A DNA stretch of 64,000 nt from Bolinopsis microptera (taxonomy: Eukaryota; Ctenophora; Tentaculata; Lobata; Bolinopsidae), in NCBI RefSeq assembly GCF_026151205.1, contig NW_026971780.1:17741-81740 (forward strand), given 5' to 3'. This document shows, one piece after another, positions 24,301 to 38,221 of the stretch. The notes beneath the pieces were generated by a model. It saw only the letters and a list, made by a program, of their open reading frames with translations, ran no database searches and was not told the DNA's origin. Both the position numbers and the translations under genes were made by a program. How positions within the stretch are numbered: position 1 is the stretch's first letter; each line of letters opens with the position of its first letter.

Positions 24301-27300
24301 TACTTCCACGCTCTCCTTCGTTTCTTTCACTGCTGAAGACTCTGGGAGCATGTTGAATCCCGTACAGTTGTACTTCCCTATCAAAGGAATCATTTAACAA
24401 ACAATAAAAAATAACATGAGGAATAAACAATTTTTTAAAAGAGCAATATCATCAGAACTGATCGCTTCCTAAACAATTTTGATTGACCACAAATTCACTC
24501 ATAATGCAAATATATTACCGGTATTGTCGAAAGAGTCAGACGTTATTTCATGAACACATGTTACTTCATGATCACCATTGCAATTAAAATTATTCGTAGA
24601 ACTCCTGGGGGTTATTAAATCATCACGATGATTTAAAATTATTAAAATCATGCAATCATTGAGATAAATACTATCTTCACCAAAATACAGAAAATACAAT
24701 AAAATTTGAAGAATTAGCTGTATCTCTAATAGAAAAATATTAAAGAGATAGGTCTTAGGTCTGGTCGTTTGATTTTCTTAAAGACTTCATTATAAGTATT
24801 AATAAACTGTGTGAACTCACGAAGAATCACGCGTCCAAGTTATAGTAGTGCCACCAGGAATTTCAAGGGTAGCTTTGTGAGGTTGAAGACCACCTTCGAT
24901 GTAACAAGTGATTGATAGTGGATCACTACCCCACGACAATTCCGTTTCGCTGTGCATTTGAAACATTAGATATTCATCTATAACAAAAGTAAAAACTAAA
25001 CATTTACTGCAATTTCGAGGATTGGGATAACAATATCACCAAATCGTCTGAATGGAAAAGACAAATTGAAAAGAACAAGACAGCTTGAATGGATGAAACA
25101 AACCAAGATGTAATATTATTGATTAGTACCTGTTCGGGTTGAGTACTGTTAGCACAGATTGTGATATTTTTGCGGTAGCACTGACACTGCTGCTTACTTC
25201 TTTGTTTCCAAGTGCTTTATTTTTACCCACGCACATATATATTCCACCATCGGAATAATCTAAAAGCATATCATAAGGATAACCTAATATCAAAGCTTTT
25301 CTTCTGCTTATAGTTGGAAAATTAATTTAGCAGTTTCATCTCTAAGAAAATATAATGTGCGACGAATGTATTCATAAAATAACGTACCAATAATGCCCAT
25401 ATTATAGACACATACAAATTCGTAGTACGACTTCGGAAGAACAGTGCAATCAGAGGCTGGAGAAGCCCAGGTGATCACAGATAGATTACTTTTCTTCAGA
25501 GCTACTTCATGAGGACGTCGATTTCCTTCAGCAAAGCAAGTGATCTGTAACTGTGAACCTTTGTTCACTATACCAAGATCTGATATCGAACTTGTAACAT
25601 CTTTCACTGAAAGAGCCATGTTTCTATGGAGACTGTTCTCCAACAAAGTACCTGTTTCCTCAAATTAAGATGTCATAATTGTAGTTGCTAATCTGTGTCT
25701 TATTGTTACTGTTAACGCATACAATTTATACATATTATATAGCATATTCCAAATGAATGGATACCATTTTCATGAAGAGTGAAGACGTAGATGATAAGGA
25801 TATTAACTTAGAGAAATATATATGAACCAATTTTACCGCACTAACCCACTATGATGTTTTCGGATTTCTCATCGTTTTGTTCGTTATTAGAAGCAGCTCT
25901 GTTCTTGGACAGACATTTGTAAGTACCATCATGATCGTAGCTGGAGCTTGTTACAGAGTGGATATAAGTCAATGTGTTGAGCTCTTCACTCACTGTAACT
26001 GAGGCTGGTGATTGTGATGACTTGTTATAAAGGACGATATCGTTAACGACTGAACTGTCAGGGCGTCTAAGATCCAATTTCAGATAGAATGGAATTCGTC
26101 CACCATCAGCCACACACGTTATAAGAAAAGAGGCTCCGAAGGCAACCTCTGTTGTGCTTTTTGTCAAGGTAACATCGACATTATTAATAGGAACTAATGA
26201 CACAGTCGCAGATTTGGTTTTGTCGGTGGTCTGACCAGGAAGTCTATTGTAACCGTCACATCTATAATCTCCTGAAAATAACAAGTATTAAAAATAGGGT
26301 ACATGAGTGAGACGCAAGAAATTATTAGCAACTGATAAACTTCTGAACGTACATCAGAAGTCTTCTGATGTACGTTGTTTCAATGATGACATAACGTGAA
26401 CAGTGCTCAGGGTGCTAGTGTTGCATTATCACGATTATTCTCAGCAGTACCTAGGAAGCTCTGTCGTCGACATTCGCATGTAAGACCACAAAATGATGCG
26501 GTTCCAATGAATACACATTGAAACACATTATCGAACCAAAAATCGTGATTGAAATTTATTTTATTATTTAAAAAGTTTTGGTAAAGGAGTTAAAGGAGTG
26601 TAAAACTGGATCAAGTATGGATCAAAATGATTTTTCCCTGGTTCATCAGTCATGATGGTATAACTATACAGTAATTATTAACTTGAAGACATAAATAAGA
26701 AGTCTTACCCTCATCAGTGTATGTGGGACTCGATATTGTATGTTTACATGTCAATTCAAAGGTTCCAATACAAGTTAATGTACCTCCGGAGCTGAAAAAG
26801 AGTGCTAAGAATGTGGAAAATCTATTGCAAATGACCATTTTTATAACAATAAACCACGTATGTCCTAAACCCTCTCCTGGATGCAAAATAGTTTCCATAC
26901 CTAGAATCTCCCAGCCAAGTTAACACTGTACTGTCTGGTGTAGTCAGAGTTACTTTGTGGGGTTGACCTCCTCCTTCAACGTGACAAGTTATAGTAAAGC
27001 CAATACCGGTAGGAACTTCAGATTCACTGAACGTTTTATAGTTAGACAATGAACAGTTTCGCCATCGGTAAGAACCAAAGATTTGCAATAAGTTCGAACT
27101 ATTGATAATCAAATCGGAAAGTTCATCCTTGCCTTCAGTATCAATTTAATTTGATTCCTAACCTGGATGGAGTCATAGATACTTCCACAGTTTGAGACAC
27201 ATAAACATCTATAAGCTCGGTAGTTGTTACCTCCTTGTTGTTTGCCACAATGTTTTTTCCGATACATTCATATTTTCCTCCACTTGTATAGTCTTGTGTG

Positions 27301-30300
27301 GTTTAATGATATAGATACTAAGGTAATTGAGAAAAAAGCATACAATGCTAAATATGAAATAATATCTGAGTATACAATACTGTACCTATCAAGAATTAAG
27401 AAGTTTATAAATAACTATAATAATAACCAGCAGTAGTTGTGTATGTGCACTTCAACGAGAATGAATCAGTGCTTGAGCAGAAACCACTATTAGTTGGGTA
27501 GGATTTGATGGATATAGAGTCGTGTTTCAGTTCAACACTTTCAGGTTTTCTTCCTGAGATGAAGATGGTATTAATTAAACATACTCGACTTAATAAGAGA
27601 AAAAATGCATCTTATGAATTAGATAGTAGGGTACCACCTAAATCATCGCTATTCAAGCCAGGTTTGTATGTGACTTAACAGTCAAAAATGGAAAGGTGAG
27701 GGCTACATTAATCATTCCAATTATAATCTCCGCAGTCCGAACGATATGGGGCGTGAAAAACAAAGTATCTTTGACTCTTTAAAAAGATTATTGCCAGGTC
27801 TTCTTTAGTTTTTTGAGTAATGAGAGAGTTATTCAATCTTTACAGCTGTATAGTAGGGAATAGCGTGGGGTGCCCTACATAGACTGAAGAATATCTGGAA
27901 ATCCAAACTCTCAAAGAGCCTCAAGATTAGATTGTTCATAGCGGCTTGTGAATCAGTACTGCTCTACGGATCAGAAACCTGGACACTGACAAAGGCTCAA
28001 GAGAAAAGTTTGGACGTTACATACACAAAGATGTTGCGTATGATGCTGGGTATCTCATGAAAGGACAAGGTCAGCAATATAATTTTGTATGGTAGCCTAC
28101 CAAGGCTGTCAAGTGTCAAACAAGTTACGAAGTAGGAGATTAAAAATGGCGGGATACTGCATCCAACATCCTGAGCTGCTTGCCAGTGATTTAGTCTTAT
28201 GGCTTTATGGGAACCTACGCACGGTAGAGCACAGCAAGGCCGACCAAGACAAAGCTACTTGTCTATGTTACTGAAGGAAGTTGGGACAAACTGCATTTAC
28301 ATTTCCAGATGAAATTAAAGACACTGACTACGCTACCCTGAGAAAAACTCTTGTTGATCGGTTATCACCCAAAACGAATATTGTAGCTCAACAGCAGAAG
28401 TTTATGACTTTAAATCAGATTGCTGGTGAATCCTTATACAGTACTTTTATGTCACGATTGAAGGAAGCTGCTAATGTTTGTCAGTTCGGTGATTTGTTTG
28501 ATTTAATGGTGCGTACACGTTTTGTGGCTGGACTATCCTCTGATAGGATACGTGCTGAACTCATATCAGAATCTGCTACCAACGACACGTCTGCCAGCCT
28601 GTTTGATAAAGCTCAGACGAAGGAGAACGCTCTGCAAAGTTCAATGTCAGTCACAACACACTATGTTCAAAAACCCGGGAAGTTTCAAAAACCTCAAAAC
28701 TCTTAGTTCCATCAGAAGGCCGACCTTAGCATTGTTTGTTCACGTTGTACTGTTCGTGGTCATGTTGCGAAAAACTGCAAAGTTCGTTGCAGAAACTGTC
28801 GCAAACCCGGACATATCGCAAAGAACTGTCGTTCTGCTAAGAAGCAATCCCATTGTGTTGAAGGGATTGGTGATCATGATGATGGCAATGCTTGCGCTGC
28901 TGATTATGGGTACACACATCGAAAGTCGGAGAACACGTTGTACTGCGTGGAGACGGCTGATCCTGTCCAGGTTCCAGTACAGACTCCTGTTCCCGATGAT
29001 ACTCTACCTGCATCAGTTGTTAGTAATTTATCCAGTTGTATTGATTGTAATCAGAAACCATTTCTTAAAGTTAAGATTAATGATAAGATTTTGAAAATGG
29101 AGTTAGATACTGGTTCATCTTTAAGCTGTATAAGTAAGTCTGATTTTGCTAGACTAGGACTAACTGATTGCCAGATTGTTCCATGTTCCCAGAAATTGCA
29201 AGTAGCTAATTTTAATTGTGAAAGCATTGACTGCAAGGCCCTTGTAAACGTTGAATTTAGAGGCAAGAAATGGATTTTACCACTATATGTTGTCGATTGT
29301 CGGTTTCCCACACTCCTAGGTCGAGAGTGGATCATCCAGATGTTTGGTAAAGACTGGTTGGATCATATGATAGGACTTGTTGATGTTGAGCAATCTTACG
29401 CTGTCTCCAAGCTTCAGAGAGATGAATTTGTTAGTGAGATACTCCGCAGTCCTGTGTTCGATCCTGGTGTTGGAACTGTTAAAGGATTCGAAGCTTGTCT
29501 ACAATTTAAGCCTGATGCGAGAGCAAAGTTTTGCAAGGCAAGGCAGGTCCCATTTGCCATCGTAGACAAGGTTGGGAAAGCCATAGACGAGTTAGTGAAG
29601 AATGGACAGCTGATTCCAACAGAGCACTCAGACTGGGCTTCACCCATAGTTCCTGTCATGAAAGCGGATGGTACGATTCGCATATGTGGTGACTACAAGA
29701 CTACTGTAAATCCTAATCTTGACACAGCTATTTACCCACTTCCTACAATAGAAGATTGCTTGAGTAAGATTGTCGGAGGTAAACTGTTTACTAAGCTGGA
29801 TATCAGAGCCGCTTATAATAGTTTGAAGTTGAGAGAATGTGACCAAAAGATTGTGACTTTGAACACACACAAAGGATTGTTCAGTCCTACTTCTCTACCA
29901 TTCGGTATTTCATCTGCCGGACCGATATTTGAACGCAAGATTGATGATACCTTGAGAAAGACAGAGAACACGGCATGGCGTGTTGACGACATTCTAATAA
30001 CAGGACCTGATGATGAGAGTCACATGAAGAACGTGAGAACGGTGATTACAGCACTAGAGAATGAAGGCTACAAATGCCGGCTAGACAAGTGTGTTTTCAT
30101 GGAGCCTAAGGTGACATTTCTTGGCCATGAAGTATCTGCTGACGGGATAAGACCGCTGAGTTCGAAAGTTGAAACGATAGTGAGAGCACCGTATCCTACT
30201 ACTAGAGCGGAGATGATATCATTTCTTGGTGGTGCACAGTACTATTCACGTTTTATTCCCAACATGTCAACAGTTGTTGAACCACTTAACCGTTTAAGAC

Positions 30301-33300
30301 CCGCTGACAGTATTTTCCACTTTGGAGATAGAGAAAAGAGAGCTTTTGATGAGTTAAAAGCGCTGTTATCGTCTGACTTGGTTCTAACAGTTTACAACCC
30401 TGAGCTGGAGTTAAAGCTTGACACGGACGCTTCATCCGTTGGTTTAGGAGCTGTTATGTCACATATTGATGAAAATGGGACAGAGCGACCGATCGAGTAT
30501 ATATCTCGAACACTGACGAAATCTGAGAGAAACTATTCCATGATAGAAAAAGAAGCATTGGCAATAGTTTGGGCGACTAAGAGACTGCACCGTTATCTTT
30601 TTGGACGACCGTTTACCCTAGTTACAGACCACAAGCCGCTGGAATCTATCTTTCACCCTTGTCGTGGAATTCCTAGCATGGTGGCAGGTCGTTTACAACG
30701 ATGGTCATTGTTCCTTAGCGGTTACACTTACAAGATCTAGTTTCGACCCACTGGTAAACATTGTAATGCTGATCTATGTTCCCGTTTTCCACTGCCTTTA
30801 GACACATCGGCAGAGACGAGAGAGTTTGATGACGAGTTAACAGAGGAGTTTGAAATGAAACCTCTAGATACTGTTTTCAGCGTGCACTACTTCGGTGATG
30901 ACAAACCTTTGATTGACGCTGAGTTAATAGCTAGTCACACAAGAAGAGACAAGACACTTGGTCGAGTGTTACAGTTTGTTAAAGACGGCTGGAACGAGAA
31001 ACCCCCTGTTGATGTCGAGCTGAAACCGTTTTACACACGTCGAAACGAGTTGTCAGTAGACCAGAACTGTATTGTCTGGGAATCTCGAGTTGTTATTCCA
31101 GAGAGTATGAGAAAGAGCGTGCTTTCAATGCTTCATGCAACACACATGGGCATTTCACAGACAAAAGCACTAGCGAGAGGCTATGTTTATTGGCCAAACA
31201 TGGATGCTGAGATCGAGAAAATGGTTAAACTATGTGAACCATGTCAACTAAACCAGAAGAAACCCGCTAGATCTACACCACACCCATGGGCTAAAACTAT
31301 GGAGGCTTGGGAGCGGATTCATCTAGATTTCTGTGGACCCTTTCTTGGATCTATGTGGCTGATAGTTATCTGTTCGCATTCAAAATGGTTAGAAGTTGTT
31401 AGAATGACGAACATTACAAGTAAGAGAGTGATTCAAGAGTTACGAGACATCTTTAGCCGTTGGGGACTACCCAAGATACTAGTATCAGACAATGGATCGA
31501 GTTTAACTTCAGAAGAGTTTAAAGTATTCACGAATAATAACCAGATTCGACACGTGCTTATTCCTGCTTACTCACCTGCAAGTAATGGACAAGCAGAAGT
31601 TGCAGTCGGACTGTTTAAAAGAGCTATGAAACGGATGATCTTGAAAAACCCTGACGTTATGTGTAACCTGGCTGACTGGCTACTAAACTACCGCAACACA
31701 CCACACACCACTACCGGAGTAGAGCCTGCAGTTGCGATGATGAAACGACGGACGAGAAACGCCTTGAGTTTTCTACACCCGAGTTCGAGTAGTAAGTTTG
31801 CCAAAGTTGCTTTAAACGATCAGAACACGATTGCTGAATCGAGACTTCGTGATCTGAACATTGATGACACTATATCGTTCTATGATGAGAACAAGAAGTG
31901 CTGGAGAAACGGTGTTATCGAGGGTAAGGAAGGTACCAAAGTGCTACTGATCAAGACACCTGATGGAGTCTACCGCAAGCATTTGGACCAGGTGATCAAG
32001 AGATCTGTTGTGTCAGAACCGTTGCAACAAACAGATCCGGATACACCGAGAGTTGAGCTGGAGATAAGAGATGGGCAGAGTTCTACAGCTACTGAGGGTG
32101 ATTTCGAGAAGACAGCTAGCTTACCTGAGAGTACAGAGCCGGAAACTTCGATTATAGTTGGTAATAATCCAAATATACCCGCTGAGCCTGACCATAAGGC
32201 AGCCGTTGAACCTATAATCACTGCACAACCTGTACTTAAACCACGTGAGCTTGCCATAGAAATAAACCGTAGCACTATAAAACCTAATATTGTTAGAGAG
32301 CATGAATTGCAAAAACCTAATTTGCTTCTGCCAGCAAACTTTGCACGTGATAGTAAACCACCAGACAGGCTAAGTTACCGCAAACTGGGAGGAACATAAA
32401 ACACGTTTCATTATCACATTTTATGACAGTTGTTTTATTTTGAATGTGTAAATCTAACCACACATTAATCCAGTTAAATTATCCAGATCAAACGTAAAGT
32501 TATAAAGATTCCCTGTCACGTTTACGTTTTGAAGAATAACACGTTATTTTTGTTTTAAACGGAATGCGCTTAGTTTTAAATCGTGTAGCGAGCGCAACAC
32601 GTTTCAATATTTTCACGTGAGTTCACTTCACACTTTTGTAGATTTCATTTTGACCACGTTTTCAGACATTTTAAATTTTGTACGATTAATTTATATCACA
32701 TTTTTTACGAATTCAGTTGAATTATTAAATCTATATTGTTTTTAACACTTTTTAGTTGAACGGGATGTTATATATTCTAGTAATTTATTGTGTTATTGTA
32801 TTATTAACCGATATACTATTCAGGATGACAACCTGTGTTTTGGTTTAGCTTTTAGCTTTTAGTCTTGCGTTTACCTTGTCACAACGATTCATAACACCTA
32901 CCAAGGCTGTCAAGTGTCAAACAAGTTACGAAGTAGGAGATTAAAAATGGCGGGATACCGCATCCGACATCCTGAGCTGCTTGCCAGTGATTTAGTCTTA
33001 TGGCTTTATGGGAACCTACGCACGGTAGAGCACAGCAAGGCCGACCAAGACAAAGCTACTTGTCTATGTTACTGAAGGAAGTTGGGACAAACTCTAAAGA
33101 GGAACTGCGAACCCTGATGCAGGACAGGGATATATGGAGGGGGTTTTCTGGCGTAGATCGGACTTACCGAGGTAGCACCGACATAGTAGCTGTAGTAGTA
33201 GTAGTGTATTGTAGGATATAATAAAGTATATTTTCCCCACTATCGATCAACTTCATCAATTAACCGAGAAACCAAAATTGAATGATGAAACATCAATTAT

Positions 33301-36300
33301 TACAAAACGAAAAAAGTTAAATAAATGTATGATTAACTACCTCCAGTTGTTAAACAGGTGATAGTAAAGGTATCCCCAAAAGAAGGAGTATCAGTGCTTG
33401 CTGAGAGGGTAACAATTACATCAGACACTACGGTTAGAGTTTTGGTGTCACCATCCGTTTTTATGCCACTGTTGTCATTTTCACCTTCACACATATACAC
33501 TGCCGAGTCTTCTAATGTTAACGAACTGATCGTGTGCGTGTATGAAAGGGAGTAAGTTTCTTTCACAACATCAGCATGACTACTACTACTGTCTGATGAA
33601 TCATACGATTTTAAGGCTACATTGCCTTTCTTAAAAGTCAGTTTAGTTGGTAGAGCATTTCCCTCGACTTTGCAAGTATAAGTTACAGGAGAGTCCTTGT
33701 CCAGTTCGGTTCCTGAAGGGGATTGGGCTAAACTTGCCTCCACATCTCCCACTGAAAGGTTTGATAGTTACAAAATCAGATTATATTCTACTGACTTGCT
33801 TAACAGTTAAGGGGGCAGGGGGGTCTTTATGAAATTTCTCTCGAAATTGATTTTATAGTTGTTTCTGATAGAGGGGAGTGATATCTACCAGATGTTTTTG
33901 GTCCCATGGAAAAATTTTGTTCCTAGCCGAAATTATTGCCGGTCAAAGGTCAGCGCTCATGTGTAATTGTATTGCGCGAGCGATTTTCAATCGCGCGCCC
34001 TGAAAATCGAGTCTAAAAATCTATCTTCTCCTACATGTTTTGAGCAATCACCTTGAAACTTTCAGGATATGTTCTAAGGACCATTTAAAAACTTCTGGTC
34101 TATCAGAATTTTAAAATAGGCCTTAGAAAAGTTTTTATTCGATTTTGAAAATCTTGGACCTCGTTTTTTTTTTGACGATTTTTTCAGGTCCAAGATTTTC
34201 AAAATCGAATAAAAACGTTTCTAAGGTGTGTAGTCAGTGTAGCTTACGTTGCAATTATCGAGCTCTCTTATCTTTTGTAAATTGCGATAAGTTCAGTTTG
34301 CTGCTACCGCGTAGTTAGCCTTTGCGTGTGTACTTGTACATTCCTATACAAGTAGATTATGGAGGATGATCGTAAGGTGACCCAATCTCTGGACCAAATT
34401 CAAGGATTCGAGTATGATGAACAGACAAAATTGAAGGACAGTGTTACTAAGTGGTTCATTACGCTGGGAAAAGAACTGAAAATCGACGACAGAGATATTT
34501 GTGGAGATATGGACAGAGAAATATTTATGGCTCCAACTGTCTATAAAAAGCATCTGGCACTTCGGCTTGTGGGAGCAATAGACCTCGTTCAACGGCATGA
34601 ATGCCAGATGGGTAAAATGGAGGAGATCATATATTTCTTGAAGACGGAAGCGTTAGAAGACAAGGATAAGTTGATCAGGCTGCAGGGCCAGCTGCTTGTA
34701 CAGAAGGACATTGTACTAGAGTTGTTTAAGACGTCGGTTAAGAAGACAGTGCAAACAACGGTGGAGTCAGGGATAAAGAGCTACAGTGCAGCTGTACAAC
34801 AGAACAGTGCAAGTGGTACGGTCTGCAACAGTAACATCCTGAAGAAGGTGATGAAGAGTGTGGCTGCAGAGGAGGACAGGAGCAAGAACCTGATCGTGTT
34901 TGGGTTGAAAGAAGAAGAGGGAGAACAGCTTCCAGCGCTAGTAACCGCAGTTCTGGAGGAGATTGGCAGGAAGAGTACGACTATCCGACCAGTAAAGATC
35001 ACTGTCCCAAGCTCTACAGCGGTTCAACAGATTCTGACGAAAACAGGAAGACTGAGGCTAGTTGAGACCCACAAAAATGTATGGATCTGTCCAGATAGAT
35101 CTAGCGAAGAACGAGCAACGAGGAAACATCTGGTTACGGACCTGAAGAAGAAGAGGGTTGAACAGACTCATCTCGACCACTATATCCGGTACGGGAAAGT
35201 CTGTAGCCGTGATAAGAAACCACCGTGAAGCAATTCATGTCTCTCGGACACTGATCAGTATTTGAATGAGTATTGTGTATCTTAATAGTTCTCGGACGTT
35301 ATCTGTATTTGAGAGACAATTTTATAATTTATATACGAGCTATTTCTTGATTGTTTCACACTTCATATTTCATATTTTGTTTCACACTTCATATTTCATA
35401 ATTTTATTACTAGGTGGAAGTGACGTTATTGAGACTTTGGGCGGCCATAAACCTCGTGTTTTAAAAGTTGTCCTCTGAACTTGTTTCACTGACCCACGCT
35501 TTATAGCATTTATACATTTCGGCCCATTTTATATGTTTGTTCGATTTGCTGTACATTTGTATATTTGCTATTTTGTAAAAGTTTCAAATCAAATCAAATC
35601 AAGGCCTATTTTAAAATTATGATAGACCAGAAGTTTCTAAATGGTCCTTAGAACATATCCTGAAAGTTTCAAGGTGATTGCTCAAAAAATGTAGGAGAAG
35701 ATAGATTTTTAAACTCGATTTTCAGGGCACGCGATTGAAAATCGCTCGCGCAATACAATTACACATGAGCGCTGACCTTTGACCGGCAATAATTTCGGCT
35801 AGGAACGAAATTTTTCCATGGGACCAAAAACATCTGGTAGATATCACTCCCCTCTATCAGAAACAACTATAAAATCAATTTCGAGAGAAATTTCATAAAG
35901 ACCCCCCCCGCCCCTGCCCCCTTAATCGATTTTAAAGAAGTGTGAATATATCAGAAAATATTGCAGTATTTCCTTTCTACACTCTGGACTCTGGAGCTAC
36001 AGTGAATTCTACGAAACAATCTCTTTGATCATTCATATTTCTATTCAATATGTCATGCCAAAAGTTACCTTTGTGCAAATACAAACATTATCAAATTTCT
36101 TATAGTGTAATAAATTACTAAAATCCAACTGGATAGGTTGCAGTATCACAGAAGCTCACCTATCGTTAAGCTGACATCATCATCAGATGTTTTTGAAACA
36201 CCATCAATGGTATTGCTGCCTTCACACAAATATTCTCCTGAATCTGAATACGTTGGAGAAGAGAAAGTTTTTAAGCATTTCTTTACATTAGTTCCTGTGC

Positions 36301-38189
36301 ATGTTGATGTCCAGGCTATTGGGGATGAAGAACCTTTCTTTTTGAGAGTTGGTATGTTAGGTTCCGGGTAACCCTCAACAACACAGGTTAAAGTGATACT
36401 ATCACCTTTGTTGACTGACGTTTTACTGGCAGTCAGCTCAGTAGTACTTGCTTTCACTGAAAAATCACATTACTCTCAGTAACATAAAAGTTATCAAAAC
36501 ATTTAAATACAAAAGTTCTAACAAACTTATGCCACTAAAAATTAGTATGGATCGACTACCAATAAACATATTTTGTAAATAACATACAACAAATAAATAT
36601 TCATGTTCTTACCGTATTGTAGTGTTATCTTATCAGAGCTAACTTTCCCCATGTCAGTACTGTCAGTTTTATACCATCTTGTTTGCACTGTGCACGTGTA
36701 ATCTCCGTTCTTTGCAGAACTAAATCCGGACACAGTGATCTCATATTTTGAAGTATTGGCAATAGAACTACAAGTTATGTCTCCACTAGTTTGTGGACAA
36801 TCTGTCCTCACAGATTTTGGATCACTGATAGTAACTGATTCTATAGGGTACCCACCCACAGTACATGTAAATGTAGCTGAAGTGCCATCTTCCACACTTT
36901 TACTTGTAGGAGTGATGCTACTAGTCGGATCACCTGCAAGATGATAATCAATCACACTAAATTATTTATAATGTGGTGGATCAGAATCCAGATTAACTCA
37001 ATGATATAGTGGACTGAATTAGATACAGTAATTATGGCTTTTAGTTAAAATTATGCACAGCTTATTTAATATCTATCCGTTATTAACACCGACAACATAA
37101 CCACTCCATTCAAGTCTATTTATCTAACATTTTAACAATGAATTAATGAATCACACATACTAGCGATAATAACGTTCGTCGTTTTTTGATACCAAGTCAT
37201 TTTGACCGGGTCATTGTACAGCCCACATTGATACACTCCACTTCTTGCTGACTTGATATCAGACTCAAAAGTGTAAGGAAATGTAAGGGATACACGAGTT
37301 CCTTTCTTGAAAATATGTTTTATAAATGTGGCACTCCCAGAAGAGACAGAGCCATCACAGTTTATCTCAAAGGGGTTGTCAGACTTAGAGTTATCAGAGG
37401 TGTCATACCACATGTACTCAGGTGGAGACTTGGAGAATGTGAACTGGAGAAGGGGATCAATCTCAGCAGCTGAAATTATAGTGACATGATTGACATTGTC
37501 ATGTATCTTGCACATTTAATTATTAAGATTAGAATCAAAAAGTAATACATGTGTCGTTTTCATGTGTCTTACCTTGAACAACAAACAACACTTTCTCTGC
37601 GTCAGGATTACCACAGGAAGCACCATTCACTATCTCACATCTGTATTCTACAGACCCAGCACTGTCAGTCTGCACAATATGCTCTCTCGAAGTAGATACT
37701 TCAGGACTATTAGAGTTGCTACCTTTCCTCCATTTGTACTGAATATCCCATTTATCACTAGCTCTACAAACACCTCCACACATCAGAAGAACTTTATCAC
37801 CAACATTTGGGGTGACTTTGCGATCTCCGGTTTCATCAACAGCCAGCACAACATACCCCGCTGCTATGACTCCAGATTGAATATCATAATCATTATTCTC
37901 TGCAGATAAGACACTTAATAAAAAATTCCAATCGTTTGTTTCATAAAATCATAATATCATGCAGAATGTATACACTGCATACTTACCAGTGTTTTTCCAG
38001 TGTCAATATTTCATATAATTCTTACAAAGTGAAAAAAATGCCCTTATGGCATCATTTAGATTCAATTTCAGGATGTGGCAGGGTCTGAATGATATTTTTT
38101 ATGTTTAGGAGTTACAAATGATTAGGTAAAATACTTTCTAAGAAGATGGGATCCAATCAATTAAGAGTGGCGTTTTAGGGGTGGTGACA

Positions 38190-38221
<32 letters not shown>

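Larger units (their letters stand above)
33811..35921. mobile_element. Palindromic TTAA element interrupted by an ORF1 retroelement
   Basis: Ends are GGGGGCAGGGGGGTCTTTAT and its near reverse complement. TTAA flanks both sides (33807-33810 and 35922-35925), as in piggyBac or Kolobok families. The arms are almost fully complementary: 33811-34182 pairs with 34188-34226 plus 35605-35921. The original element was thus about 730 bp and non-coding. It lies between receptor exons 8 and 9. Confidence 0.85.
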
